Source: Planctomycetota bacterium (GTDB lineage: Bacteria; Planctomycetota; E44-bin39). From it: 64,000 nucleotides of DNA. This document shows positions 49,695 through 58,269 of this stretch, piece by piece. The position numbers and the translations under genes were made by a program. How positions within the stretch are numbered: the stretch's first letter is position 1; each line of letters begins with the position of its first letter. The notes under the pieces were generated by a model. It made no database searches. It worked only from the letters and a program-made list of their open reading frames with translations, and had not been told where the DNA came from. Location: contig SOJX01000087.1 of assembly GCA_004376375.1 (NCBI GenBank), forward strand, positions 269,238 to 333,237. Direction: 5' to 3'.

Positions 49695-51753
49695 TCTTCC
49701 CTCCCGACTTCTTCCTGTGCCCGCGTATGAAAAACATGAGGCCGCATCCTATCCAGAGAACGCCGAAGCCGAGAAAGACAAACGGCCAGCCGGGGTCGCG
49801 CTTGACCGTCAGGCCCGTCACCATGAATTTGCGGCCCGGGAACATGTCGGACTGGTAGAAGCTGAAACCTCCGTACCTGAGAGGTCTGTTGACTTCAATA
49901 TCGAACCCGGGGATTACCACGCTGTTGTTTTTATCGCGCACCTCGACGCGTGTGAAATAATCCCGGACCGGCCTGTCCATTCCGAAGACCAGGGCCAGCT
50001 TGCCTTCGCAGACGCGTATCGGATCGCCGCCGACTTCCATGACGCCTTTCCAGTACACGGCGCCGGGGTTTTTCCTTATGGTGATTTCCATTCCGGATTG
50101 CGGCGGCAGCCTGCAGTCGAAACGGAAATGGAACGGCAGCGCGCCGAGCTCGAGCATCAGCGGCATACCGTCGAACTTCTTTCCGAAGCAGTACGCGTGC
50201 CCTTTTTTCCCGTCGGGCGCGGTCCAGTCGATGCGGAGCATCGGCCTTCGCCACCGGTCGGCCATCGGCCCGTCCTGCGACGGCTTCATGCCGACGCCTC
50301 CGTCGCGCCAGAGCCCGGTGACTTCGATTCTGTATCCGGCGCGGTTTATTATCCTTCCGGGCGATACGGGGATAACTTCCGCGAGGCGGTAGTTTTTCTC
50401 GAGCTCCCGCATGCTCGGCGGTTCCCCCATACGGTGTCCGTCTTTTTTAGTGCCGGATGAGTTGCCGGGTTGTGTTTCTTTCGGTTCGTAGAAAATCAGC
50501 GACGTATTGGCCTGGAAGCTCTCGGAATCATCTTCTATGTACATATCTCCGAACTCGATCGTCCAGCCCGTGTCGAACATTTCGACCGTTTTCCCCAGGC
50601 GTATGGGAATGGGATACCATCCTTCAAGCCCTTCGTTTTTAATCAGCCTCGCTCCGAGACGGAACTTCGGCTCGTGTTTTTCGAGCCAGATTTTCTTTGC
50701 CCTTATCTTGAAACCCAGAGGCCGGACTTTTTCATCGAGCGGCGTATAAGCGTCCGGGTTGGACGGTATCTCGACGTAGCTGTCCGCTTCCACGGGAGGG
50801 ACGGGATGAAGATGCCGGCGATAGATTTCCGAACTGAGGGCTGCGATATCTTTATTATCGGACAGGCGGAGGGTTCCCTCCGAGCCGGATTTCCGGTAAA
50901 GAGAGGCGCCGAAAAGTATGAGTACGAGCGAAAGGTGGGTCATGACGAAACCGACGTCACGCAGCTTGAAAGGCCACCGGTCAAGCGTGCAGAAAGCGCA
51001 TGCGAGAATAAGAAGCCCCAGATATGTTATGAACCACCATGAATGAAACGCGTCGGCGAAATAGATTTCCCTGGCCGCCAGGAAAGCAAGGTTGCCGAGC
51101 CGCTTTTCGGTCGGGTTCAGCTTCGCTTCTCCTCCGTGCGCATGCGCGGGTTTTTCCGGGCCTGTTTTATCCTTTTCGACAAGGCCCATCCTGACCCCGT
51201 TCCGGTACAGCCATTTTCCGTGCCGTTCGAGGAATCCGGACCGCGAGCCGTCGATCGGCCGAAAGGCGGTCCCAATGAAAACGCATGATGTCAGGATGAT
51301 GAGGATGCCGACGGCGAAATTCTTCGATGCAAGGAAGCGCCAGATTTTTTCGGTCCATAACCATACGGCAACCAGCCCCCCGCCGCAGGCAAGGCCGATA
51401 AGGATATACGCGGGGTATCTGTATCCACCGACGGCTCCGCGGGTGAGCAACTGGAACCCATGCGCGGCAAGGGAGATGATAAACGCAACCCAGATGCACG
51501 TTACAACCGTTATCCGGCGGGCTGCGAACAGGCCTGCGAATATCGTTATTACTCCCGATACTATCGCCAGGATGGAGAGCGTTATCGCTGCGGTGTGGAA
51601 GGAGGCGCCCAGGGCGATTCCTGCGATAAGGAGCACTATTGATAACGCCAGGAGCAGGCCGACGATGGGGACGGCCCATTTCGGGGGCGAATGTGTTCCG
51701 GTGTCTGCGGCAGAAGTGTCTGTTACTGAAATTGCCTTGTTATCTTCTGCCAT
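49684..51753 (-). CDS. resB: System II cytochrome c assembly protein ResB/Ccs1-like
   Basis: 689 residues. N-terminal membrane helices, 'LLILACAFCTLDRWPFKLRDVGFVMTHLSLVLILFGA', a large periplasmic domain, then 'NRPLRYGGFSFYQSDMFPG' and a last helix 'FVFLGFGVLWIGCGLMFF', as in ResB/Ccs1. It is longer than many ResB proteins because of extra N-terminal helices (about 25-155). It works with CcsA encoded next. Confidence 0.93.
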   Translation of the reverse strand: MAEDNKAISVTDTSAADTGTHSPPKWAVPIVGLLLALSIVLLIAGIALGASFHTAAITLSILAIVSGVITIFAGLFAARRITVVTCIWVAFIISLAAHGFQLLTRGAVGGYRYPAYILIGLACGGGLVAVWLWTEKIWRFLASKNFAVGILIILTSCVFIGTAFRPIDGSRSGFLERHGKWLYRNGVRMGLVEKDKTGPEKPAHAHGGEAKLNPTEKRLGNLAFLAAREIYFADAFHSWWFITYLGLLILACAFCTLDRWPFKLRDVGFVMTHLSLVLILFGASLYRKSGSEGTLRLSDNKDIAALSSEIYRRHLHPVPPVEADSYVEIPSNPDAYTPLDEKVRPLGFKIRAKKIWLEKHEPKFRLGARLIKNEGLEGWYPIPIRLGKTVEMFDTGWTIEFGDMYIEDDSESFQANTSLIFYEPKETQPGNSSGTKKDGHRMGEPPSMRELEKNYRLAEVIPVSPGRIINRAGYRIEVTGLWRDGGVGMKPSQDGPMADRWRRPMLRIDWTAPDGKKGHAYCFGKKFDGMPLMLELGALPFHFRFDCRLPPQSGMEITIRKNPGAVYWKGVMEVGGDPIRVCEGKLALVFGMDRPVRDYFTRVEVRDKNNSVVIPGFDIEVNRPLRYGGFSFYQSDMFPGRKFMVTGLTVKRDPGWPFVFLGFGVLWIGCGLMFFIRGHRKKSGGKNES

Positions 51754-51791
51754 GTTCCGGGCGGGCTCCCAGGATGAATTCAGGCAAGCCG

Positions 51792-52775
51792 TCAGATGCG
51801 GCGCGCTATGCAGAAGTCCGCGACCGCGAAAAGGCTGTCGCGCGCGTCACCGGCGGGGAGGAAATCCAGCTCCGCTTTTGCCTCGTCCACAAGTCTTCGG
51901 GCAAAAGTCCTGGCGTATGCGATTGAGCCGGACTCGCTCGCGGCTTCGACGATGCGAATTCTTTCGGTTTCTTCAACAGGCGGCTTCAGGCTCTCCACGA
52001 GCCGGCTGCGCGTGTCCTGCGGCGCGGTGCCAAGCAGGTGAATGAGCGGAAGAGTCAACTTTCCAAGGGCGAGGTCGGTGCCGAGCGTTTTCCCCATCTC
52101 CGATTCGGTGCCGAGGATGTCGAGCAGGTCGTCCACTATCTGAAACGCCATGCCGACTTTTTCGCCGAATATGCGGTAGCTTTCGGCGCGCTCTGGGTCG
52201 CCGCCGTAACGCGCGCCGTAGTAACACGCGGCCGCGTACAGAAGCGCCGTTTTCCGCCGGATTATGTCGAGATATTCCTCTTCCGTGAGGTCGAGCCGGA
52301 ACTTGCTCATCGTCTGGCGGAGCTCGCCGACGGATATCGAGTTCGTGATTTCGGCAAGCTCGCCCGCCAGTTCTGCGCCGTCGATTGTTGTGGAGACGCG
52401 GAAGGCTTCGCTGAAGAGGTAATCGCCGAGCAGGATCGCGGCGTCGACTCCCCATCGCGCGTTGACGGTCTGCATTTTCCTGCGCAGCTCGGACCTGTCG
52501 AGCATATCGTCGTGGATAAGGGTCGCGGTATGTACGAGCTCTATCGCCAGGCCGAGTTTGTGGTGTTTTTCAGTGACCTTTCCCGCGGCCCTGCCGGCCA
52601 GGAGCACAAGCAGGGGGCGGAGTTTTTTCCCCGAGAGGCGGGAGACGTGGCTGATTATCTCGACGAGGAACGGGTGCGGCGTCTCGAAAGATTTCCGCAC
52701 AAGCTCTTCCACGGTCCGCAGGTCGTCCGCGACCGGGCGTATAACGTCTTCAAGTCGGATGGGATGCGTAAGCAT
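51792..52775 (-). CDS. Polyprenyl diphosphate synthase
   Basis: 327 residues, trans-isoprenyl synthase fold. First Asp motif 'LIHDDMLDRSELRR' (about 86-100), second 'QIVDDLLDILG'. These bind Mg-diphosphate of the allylic substrate. The length and the small residues before the first motif suggest a long-chain product for quinone side chains, but chain length is not certain. It lies 38 bases upstream of resB in the same direction; quinone and cytochrome biogenesis would fit one respiratory operon. Confidence 0.94.
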   Translation of the reverse strand: MLTHPIRLEDVIRPVADDLRTVEELVRKSFETPHPFLVEIISHVSRLSGKKLRPLLVLLAGRAAGKVTEKHHKLGLAIELVHTATLIHDDMLDRSELRRKMQTVNARWGVDAAILLGDYLFSEAFRVSTTIDGAELAGELAEITNSISVGELRQTMSKFRLDLTEEEYLDIIRRKTALLYAAACYYGARYGGDPERAESYRIFGEKVGMAFQIVDDLLDILGTESEMGKTLGTDLALGKLTLPLIHLLGTAPQDTRSRLVESLKPPVEETERIRIVEAASESGSIAYARTFARRLVDEAKAELDFLPAGDARDSLFAVADFCIARRI

Positions 52776-53249
52776 GTGCCTTTACCCCGGGGAACCGAAT
52801 AAACCATTCTAAGAATAAATGCCTTTTTCTGCAAGCATTTTCCGGATTGAATGCAGGTAATAAGGAAATAAGGGAACAAGGGAACAAGGGAATAAGGAAA
52901 TAAGGGAACAAGGGAATAAAGGAATAATCAATATGTTAGCCGCCGCGCTTGCGCGGCGCGTTATTCGATTGCCGATTTACGATTGTCGATTGAAAGAAAA
53001 TCTAAAATCGCATATTCGTTTAGCGGGCGAGCGTAACCAGACCGGTTTGCTCGCCGCGTTCCTGGGATAAAGAAAGAGGGAATATGGAGACCCATACCTC
53101 GCCACGTGGGTCTGCATTCTCGGGCTTGTTCTGGCCTACCCCTGGTGGTGCATTTTGCGCTATCTCAGCTCCGAGCAAGGGATTAGAACATTCACCCGGC
53201 AAGCCACCTGTAAAAAATCCAAATAAAATCGATTTATAGCTTGACGGAT
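52776..53249. repeat. Repeat-filled intergenic region
   Basis: AACAAGGGAATAAGG words (52854-52932), a family C palindrome (52936-52965, core CGCGCTTGCGCG), CGATTGTCGATTG words (52968-53012), a C-like hairpin TTTAGCGGGCGAGCG...TGCTCGCC (53019-53059), and a hairpin AGACCCA...TGGGTCT (near 53092-53117). No gene seen. Confidence 0.82.
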
Positions 53250-53271
53250 AAAGTACTTTGTAGTATAAAGT
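53241..53271 (+). promoter_or_regulatory. Promoter with embedded three-half-site operator candidate
   Basis: TTGACG (53241-53246), 17 bases, TATAAA (53264-53269). Half-sites ATAAAGT (53248-53254), ACTTTGT (53255-53261) and ATAAAGT (53265-53271) fill the spacer and -10. The same arrangement, inverted, is at 54321-54344. It is a likely binding site for the winged-helix protein encoded at 54007-54297. The start codon is about 125 bases away. Confidence 0.75.
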
Positions 53272-53307
53272 TATCAGATAAAGACACCGAATAATACAGA
53301 GGGCCTC

Positions 53308-53385
53308 CGAAACTCGAAACTCGAAACTCGAAACTCGGAACTCGGAACTCGGAACTCGGAACAAACGACAAACGACAAACGACTT
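53308..53385. repeat. ACTCGAA/ACTCGGA word array in a leader
   Basis: Seven or so tandem words CTCGAAA/CTCGGAA followed by three ACAAACG words, directly before the ribosome binding site of the gene at 53396. It lies inside the presumed transcript. Confidence 0.9.
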
Positions 53386-53395
53386 GGAGTTATTT

Positions 53396-54010
53396 ATGGG
53401 CTATAAAGAACTCGAGCGGGATCTGAAGTTTATAAAAAAGACCATGGAAGCATCGACGCGGTACAAGAACGTCCCGGCGTCAGGCTACCTGGTTGCAGGA
53501 ATCATGGGTGCGGCGGGGGCTGTACTTACGTGGTTCATCCTCGGCGCGGAGAAACTTGCCGACTTTGCAAAGGTTGATAACGTTGATGTAAAAAACCTGG
53601 CGACTCTCTGGGCCGTCGTGCTTGTCGTAACCCTCGGCTGCGTGAAAATCCTTATAAAACTGAATGCAAAAAAGCTCGGTCTCTCGTCCTGGAGCTCGCT
53701 CGGCGTGAGGATGATACTCGCACAGGTTCCGGTTATCATAGCCGCCGGCGTCCTGACGATTGCGCTGGGTTTCAGCCGCGATTGCCATCTGATACCGGCG
53801 GTCTGGCTGCTCTGTTACGGCGTCATGACTTTCTCGTTTTCCTATTACACGGGGATTGACCACGCGATACAGGGTATCGCGTTCCTGATCCTGGGCGCAG
53901 TTGCGGCGTTTACACCGCCGATAGTCGCGCTTATCATGCTGGGCGCCGGCTTCGGCGGCGTTCACATTATCTTTGGAATATACAGGCTTCTGAGGCCTGC
54001 GGCGAAATGA
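53396..54010 (+). CDS. Five-helix membrane protein paired with a winged-helix regulator
   Basis: 204 residues from ATG 53396 with TTGGAG upstream. The N-terminal 'ELERDLKFIKKTMEASTRYKNVPASGYLVAG' is a motif I associate with a group of small membrane proteins found beside winged-helix regulators. Five to six membrane helices follow. Its stop overlaps the ATG of the regulator (ATGA, 54007-54010). It may sense a membrane signal for the regulator; that is inferred. Confidence 0.82.
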   Translation: MGYKELERDLKFIKKTMEASTRYKNVPASGYLVAGIMGAAGAVLTWFILGAEKLADFAKVDNVDVKNLATLWAVVLVVTLGCVKILIKLNAKKLGLSSWSSLGVRMILAQVPVIIAAGVLTIALGFSRDCHLIPAVWLLCYGVMTFSFSYYTGIDHAIQGIAFLILGAVAAFTPPIVALIMLGAGFGGVHIIFGIYRLLRPAAK

Positions 54011-54297
54011 ACCCGGAAAAGCTCAACAAGATAATCCACGAGCGCGTGCGGCTCGCAATCATGTCCGCGCTTGCCGCGCGCGGCAAGCTCACCTTTCCGG
54101 AACTGAAAGATTTTCTCGAAGTAACGGACGGCAACCTGAGCGTCCACTCCCGCATCCTGGAGGAGGGCGGTCTTATATCGGTCAAGAAGGATTACGTCGG
54201 CAGGAAACCCCGCACCACGTTTTCGATAACAGGTGAAGGCAGAAAACAGTTCAGGAAATATATCGAAGACCTGGAAGAGATGATTGGAAAAGAGTAG
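54007..54297 (+). CDS. Winged-helix transcriptional regulator
   Basis: 96 residues, HTH_34/MarR-like winged helix: 'HERVRLAIMSALAARGKLTFPELKDFLEVTDGNLSVHSRILEEGGLISVKKDYVGRKPRTTFSITGEGRKQFRKYI'. No ligand domain is present. Cotranslated with the membrane protein. It probably binds the ATAAAGT/ACTTTAT sites at 53248-53271 (autoregulation) and 54321-54344 (next gene). Confidence 0.92.
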   Translation: MNPEKLNKIIHERVRLAIMSALAARGKLTFPELKDFLEVTDGNLSVHSRILEEGGLISVKKDYVGRKPRTTFSITGEGRKQFRKYIEDLEEMIGKE

Positions 54298-54320
54298 AAG
54301 GTAAATTTTTTTCGGCATAT

Positions 54321-54344
54321 ACTTTATAATATAAAGTACTTTAT
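54321..54344 (+). promoter_or_regulatory. Second three-half-site operator candidate, over a TATAAT
   Basis: Half-sites ACTTTAT (54321-54327), ATAAAGT (54331-54337) and ACTTTAT (54338-54344). The reverse complement matches the site at 53248-53271 in 22 of 24 bases. A TATAAT (54325-54330) overlaps it. It lies 27 bases before the radical SAM gene's start at 54372. Confidence 0.78.
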
Positions 54345-54371
54345 GTAACGTCTCGAAGGAAGGAGATGGCT

Positions 54372-55931
54372 ATGCGTAACCTGTTTTGCCCACAAGAGAT
54401 GAGAGAAGCGCCGAGATTGGATTATAACGTACCGCCGGGGCCGGTCCTGCCGCGGCGGGCGCTACTGATAAATCCGTTTTATCCCAAAGACCCGCGCGCG
54501 AGTTTCGGCAAGCACGTCCTTACTCCGACGCTTGCCCTGACCAGCGTCGCGGCGGCCACGCCATCGAACTGGGACGTGAAATACTGGGATGAAAACCTGC
54601 TTCAGGGTCATCCGCCTTACGACCCGTATCCCGAGGTCGTGGGAATTACCGTGCATCTGACCTTTGCGAAACGGGCGTACGAGCTTGCGGCGTGGTACAG
54701 GGCGCGGGGGGCGAAGGTGATTCTCGGCGGGCCGCATATGGTTTCATGCCCGGACGAGGCGGCGCCGCACGCCGATGCAATCTGCATCGGGGAAGGCGTG
54801 TCGGTCTGGCCGAAGTTTCTTCGAGACGTCGAGTCGGGAAAAGTGAAATCCGTTTACCGCGGTGATTACCGCAGGCCCTACCGTAATGAACCGCTGCCGC
54901 GAAGAGATATTCTTCCGAAGGGGAGTTTCCTTACAACGCTCAGCCTGATCGCAAGCAGGGGATGCAGGAACCGCTGCAGCTTCTGTTACCTTGCGACAAA
55001 GGGCCTGAAGATGCCGTACCATGCGCGTGACGTGGGGCAGGTCGTTGAGGAAATCGAGTCAAGCGGCGAGCCGTATGCGGTTTTCATAGACAACAACCTT
55101 GGAGCGGACATTGAATATTTTCGCGAACTATGCCGGGCGTTGCAGTCGCTCGACATTATCTGGAGCGCGGCCGTTACCGTTGACGTTACCGATGATCCTT
55201 CCATAGTAAAAGAGATGGCGCTTGCCGGCTGCACCGGCGTCTTTGTAGGCTTCGAGTCTCTCACGGACGAAAACCTTATTGACTCCAACAAGCGCTGTCC
55301 GAACGCGGTGGATTATGCCAGGCGGGTTGAAATTTTTCACCGGTACGGCATCCAGGTAAACGGCAGTTTTGTTTTCGGCTTCGACCACGACAGAAAAGAC
55401 GTGTTTCGGAAAACAGTCGGCTGGATTGAAGAGAACCGGCTCGAGTGCGCGACTTTTCATATTCTGACGCCATATCCCGGCACGCCGCTGTTTCGGAAAA
55501 TGGAAGCCGAGGGGCGGCTCCTTCACAGGAACTGGGAGCTTTACGATACCGCGCACGCCGTTTTCCGCACGAAGCACATGTCGCCGAAAGAGCTCGAGGA
55601 TGGATACGCGTGGTGTTATAAGCGGCTTTTTTCGCGGGAATCGATTTGGAAACGACGGCCGAAATCTTTTTTGGAAATACCGTCGTATCTGCTGATGACT
55701 TACCTGTACAAGCGCTCCAACCGGTTGTGGCACCATCTTATCCGCCAGAACCTGACGGCGGCGATATGGCGCCCTCTTGTAAAACTCTCGCTCAATAAGC
55801 ACCTCAGGTACCGCCGCCGTCTCGCCGGGCCCGACAGTTTCCATGACGGCCTGGAGCAACCCGGCGACGGTTTTTTCGGACTGGATTTCATCAAGGACAT
55901 CCTTTTCAAAGGAGGCAGATATGCCGGATAG
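54372..55931 (+). CDS. B12-binding-domain radical SAM protein
   Basis: 519 residues from ATG 54372 (AGGAG six bases upstream; ATG 54366 is an alternative). Residues about 25-165 form a cobalamin-binding-like domain ('VVGITVHLTFAKRAYELAAWYRARGAKVILGGPH'). The radical SAM cluster is 'SRGCRNRCSFCY' (C-x3-C-x2-C, about 197-208), followed by 'VFIDNNLG' and 'TGVFVGFESLTDENL'. The C-terminal 120 residues are basic and family-specific. It is probably a B12-dependent methyltransferase or lipid/metabolite-modifying enzyme; the substrate is not known. Confidence 0.92.
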   Translation: MRNLFCPQEMREAPRLDYNVPPGPVLPRRALLINPFYPKDPRASFGKHVLTPTLALTSVAAATPSNWDVKYWDENLLQGHPPYDPYPEVVGITVHLTFAKRAYELAAWYRARGAKVILGGPHMVSCPDEAAPHADAICIGEGVSVWPKFLRDVESGKVKSVYRGDYRRPYRNEPLPRRDILPKGSFLTTLSLIASRGCRNRCSFCYLATKGLKMPYHARDVGQVVEEIESSGEPYAVFIDNNLGADIEYFRELCRALQSLDIIWSAAVTVDVTDDPSIVKEMALAGCTGVFVGFESLTDENLIDSNKRCPNAVDYARRVEIFHRYGIQVNGSFVFGFDHDRKDVFRKTVGWIEENRLECATFHILTPYPGTPLFRKMEAEGRLLHRNWELYDTAHAVFRTKHMSPKELEDGYAWCYKRLFSRESIWKRRPKSFLEIPSYLLMTYLYKRSNRLWHHLIRQNLTAAIWRPLVKLSLNKHLRYRRRLAGPDSFHDGLEQPGDGFFGLDFIKDILFKGGRYAG

Positions 55932-56679
55932 AGAAAACGTTGAAAGGCCGCACTTACCCAACGACGGTGATTCAGGGGAGCCGAAACCACGGGCGCGGGC
56001 GTCCGGAAGGCTTCGAAGCCCGGGAAGGCGCAGCCCGGTAAGGCGGGAGCCGGGAAAACCGGAAATCATAACGCCCTTTTCGATAGCCGAAATCGCCCGT
56101 GGATTCGTGTTTCCATTTTTTGCAATCGAATGGTTTCTCGGCAGCAAGGAGCGTCTGTCGGTAAGCGTCAACTACCGCAAGCACCTTCTGCTTCTGAGCC
56201 TGCTTCTTCTGCTTTCAGGGCTCCTGTTCGCGCTCCCCTACGGTTTCATCGGGCCGGTCGGCGGAGTCAAATCTTTCTGGAAAATCTCGACGCTGTTCAC
56301 GGGTTCGCTTCTTATCTGCTTCCCCTGTTTCTACGTTTTCTGGACATACCTCGGGTTCAAACTCAACTTGAAGCAGGGTCTTACGATGGCGCTCATCATT
56401 CCGTGCGTGGCCGGGATGTTCACGTTCGGGTTTGCGCCCATAATCTGGTTCATCGATTTCACGACGTGCGAGAAATCGGGCACTCCGGTACAGATATCTT
56501 TTTTCTTTTTACTGGTGTCCCTGACCCTGGGCATCGTGCACATGGGCAGGTGCTTCGTCTGGGACAGGAAAAAGATGAGCGAGGTGACCGACCTTTTCGC
56601 GCTGCTGTGGGCGTTCTGGCTGCTGCTGCTCGTCTTCATCAATTACAGGATGGCGAAAATTCTGGGGCTCCTGTGCTAG
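55921..56679 (+). CDS. Polytopic membrane protein, unknown
   Basis: 252 residues from ATG 55921, with AAAGGAGG upstream and 11 bases of overlap with the radical SAM gene. A basic, Arg/Pro-rich N terminus (about 20-45) is followed by five membrane helices. No known family. The strong translational coupling suggests it works with the radical SAM enzyme. Confidence 0.8.
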   Translation: MPDRENVERPHLPNDGDSGEPKPRARASGRLRSPGRRSPVRREPGKPEIITPFSIAEIARGFVFPFFAIEWFLGSKERLSVSVNYRKHLLLLSLLLLLSGLLFALPYGFIGPVGGVKSFWKISTLFTGSLLICFPCFYVFWTYLGFKLNLKQGLTMALIIPCVAGMFTFGFAPIIWFIDFTTCEKSGTPVQISFFFLLVSLTLGIVHMGRCFVWDRKKMSEVTDLFALLWAFWLLLLVFINYRMAKILGLLC

Positions 56680-57335
56680 CGGCTACAAAGCTTATAGTCG
56701 TTACAATCATTTGCTCGGCGGTTTACGGGTTCGCGGTCGGGTCCGTTCACAGCAACCTGTACGCCGTGAGGAACCTGATTAAGTTTCCGATGCTGATTTT
56801 TATCACATGCGGCATCTGCTCGATATGTTATTACGTGTTTTCAAAGTTTATCACGTGGAAGCTTTCATTCGTCGACGTGCAATTCCTTGCGCTCAAGACA
56901 TTTCGTGATATTTCTCTTCTTCTTTCATCGCTTGCGCCGGCCTGTTTTTTCCTTGCGCTTACGACCGTCAAGCCGACTGATGGGGCGCATATGGGCGGGT
57001 ACCCGCTTTTCCTCGGGATGAACGTGGCCTTTATCGCCGTCTGCGGCTCGGTTACGCTTGTCTACCGCACTCTGGCCTTGATTAAAGGCCACGGCGTCAG
57101 CGTAAGGAAAGGAATTGCAGTTATTCTTGCATGGCTTCTGATATCGCTTTTCGCAGGCGGGCAGTGCGCGTGGTATCTAAGGCCGTTTTACGGAGTTGCA
57201 TTCCTGAAGGGGATTCCCTTCGCGATGGGGAAGCAACCGCACGTCACCGGCGCGACGAATTTCTACGAAGGCGTATGGCATATCATTTCTCCGCCCGGGA
57301 AAAACGGGGCGGAGGAAGATACAACTCACCGATGA
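56673..57335 (+). CDS. Polytopic membrane protein, unknown
   Basis: 220 residues. Start chosen at GTG 56673, inside the previous gene's end; no ATG fits the hydrophobic N terminus. Five or so membrane helices ('KLIVVTIICSAVYGFAV', 'FPMLIFITCGICSICYYVF', 'ISLLLSSLAPACFFLAL'). It looks like a companion of the gene at 55921. Third gene of the radical SAM operon. Confidence 0.72.
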   Translation: MLAATKLIVVTIICSAVYGFAVGSVHSNLYAVRNLIKFPMLIFITCGICSICYYVFSKFITWKLSFVDVQFLALKTFRDISLLLSSLAPACFFLALTTVKPTDGAHMGGYPLFLGMNVAFIAVCGSVTLVYRTLALIKGHGVSVRKGIAVILAWLLISLFAGGQCAWYLRPFYGVAFLKGIPFAMGKQPHVTGATNFYEGVWHIISPPGKNGAEEDTTHR

Positions 57336-57485
57336 TCTTGCCCAAACCCGCTGGATGACTGCTGTTCTGTGTGTTAATCCATATTCCTTGAATAAGAGAT
57401 TTTGGTGAACGTTTTATTGTGCAGGTGGCTATAATAAGTAGGGAATAATTTCAATTATCGCCGGAACGGAAAACGGGAGGAAAAT

Positions 57486-58238
57486 ATGAGAAACGCTGCC
57501 ATTCTGGGCTTATTCGCCGTTGCAGTCATGATTTCAGGCTGTAAAAGTTTGCACCCCGACCCGCCTTATTTCGACACTTTTCTTCGTCAGCGACTGGCGC
57601 CGACTTTTACTCCTATGGCGCCGGTGAAGCAGAAAGGCCAGTCGCCTTTCACCGCCCAGCGGCAGGCGACGAACCAGGCTGTCGAGGATATTCTCAAGAT
57701 CGAGCCCACGTACAAGTTCTCAAAGGAAAAACCCATCAAGCTTGCCATCTGCGAGGCCGGGAAAGAGGGTGTTGAGACGATTCGAAACGAGGATAAAAAG
57801 GCATGGCGGGATGCGCTGGAGGGGACGGGCCTCGTCAAGGTGCTGTTTATTACTTCGAACATCGCGTCTGCAAATCCCGGTTTCTACGACCTGCGGATGG
57901 CGGCCGCGCGCCTCAACGCGGACGCGATGCTGGTGTATGCGGCTGCGAGCGCTACTGAAAAAGGCTGCAACGTCGGCGGCCTTCTTTACCTTACCATCGT
58001 CGGCGCGTTCTTCGTTCCCGGCAGTCATGCGGCGGCCCTCACGTTCGCCAAGGGAGCGTGCTGGGACGTGCGTAACGAATACCTGGAGTTCGCCGTCGAG
58101 GGCGAAGACGAGCGCCAGACTGTCCGCCCGTGCTACTTTCTCGACATGAAGGATTTTACCGCCGGGTCGAAAAAGGCTGCCGTCGATATCCTTCGCAAGG
58201 AAACCGTGCTTGCCCTTCAGGAGAGGGCAAAGCAGTAA
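57486..58238 (+). CDS. Lipoprotein, paralogue of next gene
   Basis: 250 residues with lipobox 'ISGC' at Cys19. The central block 'ILKIEPTYKFSKEKPIKLAICEAGKEGVETIRNEDKKAWRDAL' is shared with the gene at 58270, as is 'DLRMAAARLNADAMLVYAA' and a strongly hydrophobic 'LLYLTIVGAFFVPG'. A GGGAGG site lies upstream, and a TATAAT at 57430-57435 may be its -10. No known family; envelope-located. Confidence 0.82.
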   Translation: MRNAAILGLFAVAVMISGCKSLHPDPPYFDTFLRQRLAPTFTPMAPVKQKGQSPFTAQRQATNQAVEDILKIEPTYKFSKEKPIKLAICEAGKEGVETIRNEDKKAWRDALEGTGLVKVLFITSNIASANPGFYDLRMAAARLNADAMLVYAAASATEKGCNVGGLLYLTIVGAFFVPGSHAAALTFAKGACWDVRNEYLEFAVEGEDERQTVRPCYFLDMKDFTAGSKKAAVDILRKETVLALQERAKQ

Positions 58239-58269
58239 AAAGGAAAACGTAAAACAACACGGGATCGGC

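Noticed and set aside
53308..53385. CRISPR array
   Set aside because: The words are 7-8 bases without constant spacers, and no cas genes are present.
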